From an uncultured Collinsella sp. (GTDB lineage Bacteria; Actinomycetota; Coriobacteriia; Coriobacteriales; Coriobacteriaceae): a stretch of 25,476 bases of DNA. Below are positions 22,039 to 25,476 of this stretch, one piece after another. The position numbers and the translations under genes were made by a program. The notes beneath the pieces are model-generated. The model made no database searches. It was not told the DNA's origin and was given only the letters and a program-made list of their open reading frames with translations. How positions within the stretch are numbered: position 1 is the stretch's first letter; the number at the start of each line of letters is the position of its first letter. Location of the stretch: positions 1-25,476 of the forward strand of contig CAAESW010000069.1 of NCBI GenBank assembly GCA_900758845.1, given 5' to 3'.

Positions 22039-22711
22039 GGACGCCGATGCGCCCGATGCACGCACCCGTATCATCGAGGCGTTTTGGGAGCTCATCGAGA
22101 ACAACAGCATCTTCGAGCTGTCGGTTGGCGAGGTGACCCGCGCCGCCCAGTGCAATCGCGGAACGTTTTACTACTATTTTCACGATTTCGATGAACTCGT
22201 CGCCATCGCCATAGCCCAGCTGCTGCAGGATAACGAGCTCATCACCGATGCCCTCTGGCATTTTTCGAGCGAGGGCGACCTTTCGGCGTTCGACCGGCGC
22301 GACGTCCGCTGCCTGCTGCGGCGCATCGTCATCACCATGAGGGCGGGTGCCGCCGAGCAGGTTGTGCAGGGCATCCATACGATCATCATCGACCGCGTGA
22401 GAGAGATCGTCCACCCCGACGGAGAAGAGCTCAAGGCAGATTCGAGCTTTGCGGTGGGCTTTCTGGTCTCGGGCATCATGGGCTTTGTGATGGCGGTCGG
22501 CTTTGCCCGGGAGGGCGGCGAGGAGATAGACCTCGAGCAGCCGGGGGACAGCGCGTGCGCGTACCTGAGGGCGGTCGCCATGCAGACGGTGGAAACGGTC
22601 GCGCAAGTCGAGGGCGTCGATACATCCGAGCTGCTCGAACGCGTCTCCAAGGAGGCCGATGCCTATCGCGCATCGCGTGCGACGAGTCCCGACGTGGTGA
22701 AAGACGCCTAG
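22022..22711 (+). CDS. TetR-family transcriptional regulator
   Basis: A DNA-binding repressor of 229 residues. The N-terminal helix-turn-helix (about 34-58) reads LSVGEVTRAAQCNRGTFYYYFHDFDELV, with the family's typical GTFYYYF recognition end. The C-terminal ligand domain is helical and lacks a recognisable effector signature. ATG at 22022 is preceded by GGTGAGG (22012-22018); a GTG at 22013 in the same frame is the alternative. The start lies inside the end of the activase gene, so the two are translationally coupled. The palindrome upstream of the activase is the likely operator, giving autoregulation. A hydrophobic acyl-CoA-like ligand would fit the context but is a guess. Confidence 0.92.
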   Translation: MARPRKDADAPDARTRIIEAFWELIENNSIFELSVGEVTRAAQCNRGTFYYYFHDFDELVAIAIAQLLQDNELITDALWHFSSEGDLSAFDRRDVRCLLRRIVITMRAGAAEQVVQGIHTIIIDRVREIVHPDGEELKADSSFAVGFLVSGIMGFVMAVGFAREGGEEIDLEQPGDSACAYLRAVAMQTVETVAQVEGVDTSELLERVSKEADAYRASRATSPDVVKDA

Positions 22712-22736
22712 GGTTTCTCTTGCGGGGCGCCTGTCG

Positions 22737-22764
22737 CGCATCGCGCGGTGAGTCCCGCGATGCG
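22737..22764. repeat. Hairpin after tetR
   Basis: CGCATCGC (22737-22744) pairs with GCGATGCG (22757-22764). No T tract follows, so it may be a weak or Rho-assisted end of the activase-tetR transcript. Confidence 0.45.
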
Positions 22765-22792
22765 GTCATAACCTGCATTCATGTGAGCCGGG

Positions 22793-22821
22793 TTTATAGA
22801 TATTCCTCCAGCTGTTAACAT
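22793..22821 (+). promoter_or_regulatory. Candidate clpC promoter
   Basis: TTTATA (22793-22798) and TAACAT (22816-22821) are 17 bp apart, each matching four of six consensus bases. I see no clear CtsR or HspR operator nearby, so heat-shock control cannot be read from this leader. Confidence 0.4.
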
Positions 22822-22849
22822 AGACAGCCTGTGGGTAAAGAGACAAAAG

Positions 22850-22872
22850 CGCCGCCGACGGGCGGGCGTTTT
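22850..22872 (+). terminator. GC hairpin with T run in the clpC leader
   Basis: CGCC-GCC (22850-22856) pairs with GGC-G-GGCG (22861-22868) with one bulged G, followed by TTTT. It lies 31 bp before the clpC start and may attenuate or shape the leader. Confidence 0.4.
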
Positions 22873-22903
22873 GATTTCGATGAACTCATGTAAGGAAACG
22901 AGC

Positions 22904-25476
22904 ATGTTAGATAGATTTACCGATCGAGCGCGCAAGGTCATGTCGATGGCCAAACAGGAGGCGCTCGATCTGCACTCAAATAAGGTGGGCACCGAGCACC
23001 TGCTGCTCGCACTCGCCAAGGAGGACGAGGGCATCGCTGCCGAGGCGCTGCGCTCGCTTGATATCTCCTACGACGACATCATGGACACCCTCAAGGAGGT
23101 CCAGACCACGGTTCCCGAGCCCAGCGAGGAGACCGAGGCTGCCAAGCTTGCCTTTACGCCGCTCGTCATTAGCGTGATGGAGCGCTCCTTCCGCGTGGCA
23201 CGTGAGAACAACCAGACCTACGTGTCGACCGAGCACTTGCTGATTGGCATCGTCGAAGAGGGTAACGGCATGGCCATGGACATCCTCATGCGCCTGGGTG
23301 TGTCGTCCGCCTCCATCAAAAAGGCTATCGAGAAACTTACCGCCAAGGACCAGGACAAGAAGCGTCCGCTCGCCGGCGCCGGTGCCGGGCGTCCCGGTGC
23401 GGGCCTGCCGTTCTTTAGCGGCTCGGACGCGTCGCAGCAAAAGGGGAGCGGCACCGATACGCTTAAGCAGTTCGCCACCAACCTTACGCAGAAGGCGCGC
23501 GACGGCGAGCTCGACCCTGTAATTGGTCGCGAAAAGGAAGTCCAGCGTATGATGGAGATCCTTTCGCGTCGCACCAAGAACAATCCGCTTATCTTGGGCG
23601 ACCCCGGCGTGGGCAAGACGGCCATCGTCGAGGGTCTGGCTCAGCAGATTGCAGCTGGCAACGTGCCCGAGAACCTTATGAACCAGAACATCTGGACGCT
23701 CGACCTGCCGGGCCTCGTTGCGGGCGCCAAGTATCGCGGTGAGTTTGAGGAGCGCCTCAAGAACGTGATCCAGGAGGCCACCGAAGCTGACGACGTCATC
23801 CTGTTTATTGACGAGATGCACACCATCATCGGTGCCGGCTCTGCCGAGGGCTCCATCGACGCGAGCTCCATGCTCAAGCCCGTGCTCGCGCGCGGTGCCT
23901 TCCAGATTATCGGCGCCACCACGGCCGAGGAATTCCGCAAGTACCTCACCAAGGACCCGGCCTTCGAGCGTCGCTTCCAGACCATCGATGTCGAGGAGCC
24001 GAGCGTCGAGGACACGGTCAAGATCCTGACCGCGCTCAAGCCGCGCTACGAGGAGCACCACCATGTGCGCTATACGCAGGGTGCTATCGAGGCCGCCGCG
24101 AACCTCTCCGACCGCTACATCCAGGATCGCTTCCTGCCCGATAAGGCCATCGACCTCATTGACGAGGCCGGCGCCCGCGCCCGCATCGCCGCCAACCGCG
24201 CGCCCGAGCCGGTGCGCGAGGCCGAGCATCGCGTGGAGGAGCTTAAGGCCGCCGCGCAGGAGGCCACCGAGAGCGACGACATGAACAAGGCCGCCGAGAT
24301 CACCGAGCAGCAAAAGGCTGCCGAGATTGAGCTCGCCGAGGCCAAGGCTGCCTGGACGGCCGAGCTCGACGCCAGCCCGCTCACCATCGATGTCTCCCAG
24401 ATTGCCGACATCGTGTCCGTGACCTCGGGCGTGCCGGTGTCCTCGCTCACCGAGAGCGAGAGCCGCCGCCTGCTGCAGGCCGAAAGCGTGCTCAAGACGC
24501 GCATCATCGGTCAGGACGAGGCCGTCGAGGCCGTTGCCAAGGCCGTGCGCCGCAGCCGCTCGCCGCTCAAGGACCCGCGTCGCCCCGGCGGCAGCTTTAT
24601 CTTCCTGGGCCCCACCGGCACGGGCAAAACCGAGCTCGCCAAGACGCTCGCCGAGTATCTCTTTGGCAGCAAGGACGCGCTCATCAGCTTCGATATGTCG
24701 GAGTTTGGTAGTGAGTTCGAGGTCTCCAAGCTCATTGGTAGCCCTCCGGGCTATGTGGGCCACGACGAGGGCGGCCAGCTCACCAAGGCCGTTCGCCGTC
24801 ATCCGTACTCGGTCGTGCTGTTCGACGAGATCGAGAAGGCGCACCCCGACATCTTCAATATCCTGCTGCAGGTGCTGGAGGAGGGCCGCCTGACCGATAG
24901 CCAGGGCAAGACGGTCGACTTCCGCAACACCGTGATCATCATGACGTCCAACGTGGGCGCCCGCGAGATCGCGCAGGATGCGAGCGTTGGCTTTGGCACC
25001 ACCGGCGAGCAGGGCCTCACCTCGAGTGAGATCCGCGGCCGCGCGATGGGCGAGCTCAAGCGCCTGTTCCGCCCCGAGCTGCTCAACCGTATCGACGACA
25101 TCGTGGTGTTCCAGAAGCTCTCGGGCGAGAACCTGACCAAGATTGCGCACCTGCTGGTGGACGATCTGCGCCAGCGCCTGATCGCAAACGGCATGAACAT
25201 CAAGCTTACCGATGCGGCCTACGACAAGATTGTGGCGGAGGGTACCGACCTCACCAACGGCGCGCGTCCGCTGCGTCGTGCTATCCAAAAGCTCATCGAG
25301 GATCCGCTGTCCGAGGAACTGCTGGCTGGCGAGTGGGGCGAGGGCGATACCGTCCTGTGCGACGTGGCCGATGGCAAGTTTGTCTTTAGCCACGGCACGG
25401 GCGAGATCCCGGCACCGCGTCCGGTGGGCACGCTCGGTGGCGATACCGCCCCGGCGGCACCGCACACCGGCAACGC
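22904..25476 (+). CDS. clpC: ClpC-type AAA+ protease ATPase (3' end beyond window)
   Basis: An unfoldase that feeds substrates to ClpP. The frame runs from ATG at 22904 (AAGGAAA just upstream) to the window edge, 857 residues without a stop, near the full length of ClpC. Two Clp-N repeats cover about 1-145 (FTDRARKVMSMAKQEA; TEHLLLAL and TEHLLIGI). NBD1 has Walker A GDPGVGKT at 232-239 and Walker B LFIDEMHTI. A short middle domain with a UVR-like stretch (DDMNKAAEITEQQKAAEIE) marks ClpC rather than ClpB. NBD2 has GPTGTGKT at 569-576 and VVLFDEIEKAHPD. A Gly/Pro/Ala linker (AGAGAGRPGAGLP) follows the N domain. The tail is Pro/Ala-rich. No ctsR or mcsA/mcsB is adjacent upstream, unlike Firmicutes operons. 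Confidence 0.95.
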   Translation, partial: MLDRFTDRARKVMSMAKQEALDLHSNKVGTEHLLLALAKEDEGIAAEALRSLDISYDDIMDTLKEVQTTVPEPSEETEAAKLAFTPLVISVMERSFRVARENNQTYVSTEHLLIGIVEEGNGMAMDILMRLGVSSASIKKAIEKLTAKDQDKKRPLAGAGAGRPGAGLPFFSGSDASQQKGSGTDTLKQFATNLTQKARDGELDPVIGREKEVQRMMEILSRRTKNNPLILGDPGVGKTAIVEGLAQQIAAGNVPENLMNQNIWTLDLPGLVAGAKYRGEFEERLKNVIQEATEADDVILFIDEMHTIIGAGSAEGSIDASSMLKPVLARGAFQIIGATTAEEFRKYLTKDPAFERRFQTIDVEEPSVEDTVKILTALKPRYEEHHHVRYTQGAIEAAANLSDRYIQDRFLPDKAIDLIDEAGARARIAANRAPEPVREAEHRVEELKAAAQEATESDDMNKAAEITEQQKAAEIELAEAKAAWTAELDASPLTIDVSQIADIVSVTSGVPVSSLTESESRRLLQAESVLKTRIIGQDEAVEAVAKAVRRSRSPLKDPRRPGGSFIFLGPTGTGKTELAKTLAEYLFGSKDALISFDMSEFGSEFEVSKLIGSPPGYVGHDEGGQLTKAVRRHPYSVVLFDEIEKAHPDIFNILLQVLEEGRLTDSQGKTVDFRNTVIIMTSNVGAREIAQDASVGFGTTGEQGLTSSEIRGRAMGELKRLFRPELLNRIDDIVVFQKLSGENLTKIAHLLVDDLRQRLIANGMNIKLTDAAYDKIVAEGTDLTNGARPLRRAIQKLIEDPLSEELLAGEWGEGDTVLCDVADGKFVFSHGTGEIPAPRPVGTLGGDTAPAAPHTGN

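Noticed and set aside
19576..22155. 859-codon open frame on the minus strand
   Set aside because: Antisense shadow of the activase gene; Arg/His/Val-rich with no motif and no ribosome binding site of note.
22976..25465. 829-codon open frame on the minus strand
   Set aside because: It is antisense to the clear clpC reading frame, with a low-complexity Leu/Gly/Ala/Arg composition and no recognisable domain. It is a by-product of G/C-biased codons.

Overview
The window looks like a chromosomal segment of a high-GC anaerobic actinobacterium. The best guess is Coriobacteriia, probably a Collinsella-like gut species. This rests on gene content and protein character: a MEP-pathway kinase, a veg-ispE pair, a fused amino-acid transporter, a giant oxygen-sensitive-type activase, and strong G/C third positions. 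No database search was possible. Nearly all of the window is ordinary, tightly packed core genome. No phage, CRISPR array or complete insertion sequence is visible.

Layout. Positions 1-36 hold the tail of a plus-strand gene. A minus-strand tRNA-Val (118-193), asparagine synthetase asnB (251-2119) and a one-polypeptide amino-acid ABC transporter (2311-4359) follow. Divergent from these is a plus-strand cluster: murE-like ligase, HAD phosphatase, murI, rph, XTP/dITP pyrophosphatase and dtd (4644-10059). This joins peptidoglycan precursor supply to RNA, nucleotide and D-aminoacyl-tRNA quality control. Next come veg-ispE (10190-11385), tRNA-Pro (11435-11511), tatA, greA and lysS (12007-14520). 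LysS carries an extra C-terminal tRNA-binding domain. A repeat-rich stretch separates lysS from a ThrE-type exporter (14888-16456), and another separates that from a small DUF2798-type membrane protein (16770-17318). A 1479-residue double acyl-CoA-dehydratase-activase fusion (17599-22038) overlaps a TetR regulator (22022-22711). The window ends inside clpC (22904 to the edge).

Two things stand out beyond the genes. First, several intergenic gaps carry short palindromic elements sharing a GGGAC core. Their arms differ between copies but stay self-complementary within each copy, and three begin on or right beside the stop codon of the preceding gene. Second, some promoters carry perfect inverted repeats that look like operators. 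One lies in the tatA core promoter. The other precedes the activase-TetR pair and suggests autoregulation of that pair.

Most convincing as under-described biology: the activase-TetR unit with its Cys-rich linker and operator, the GGGAC palindrome family, the LysRS-EMAPII fusion, and the binding-protein/beta-domain/permease fusion.
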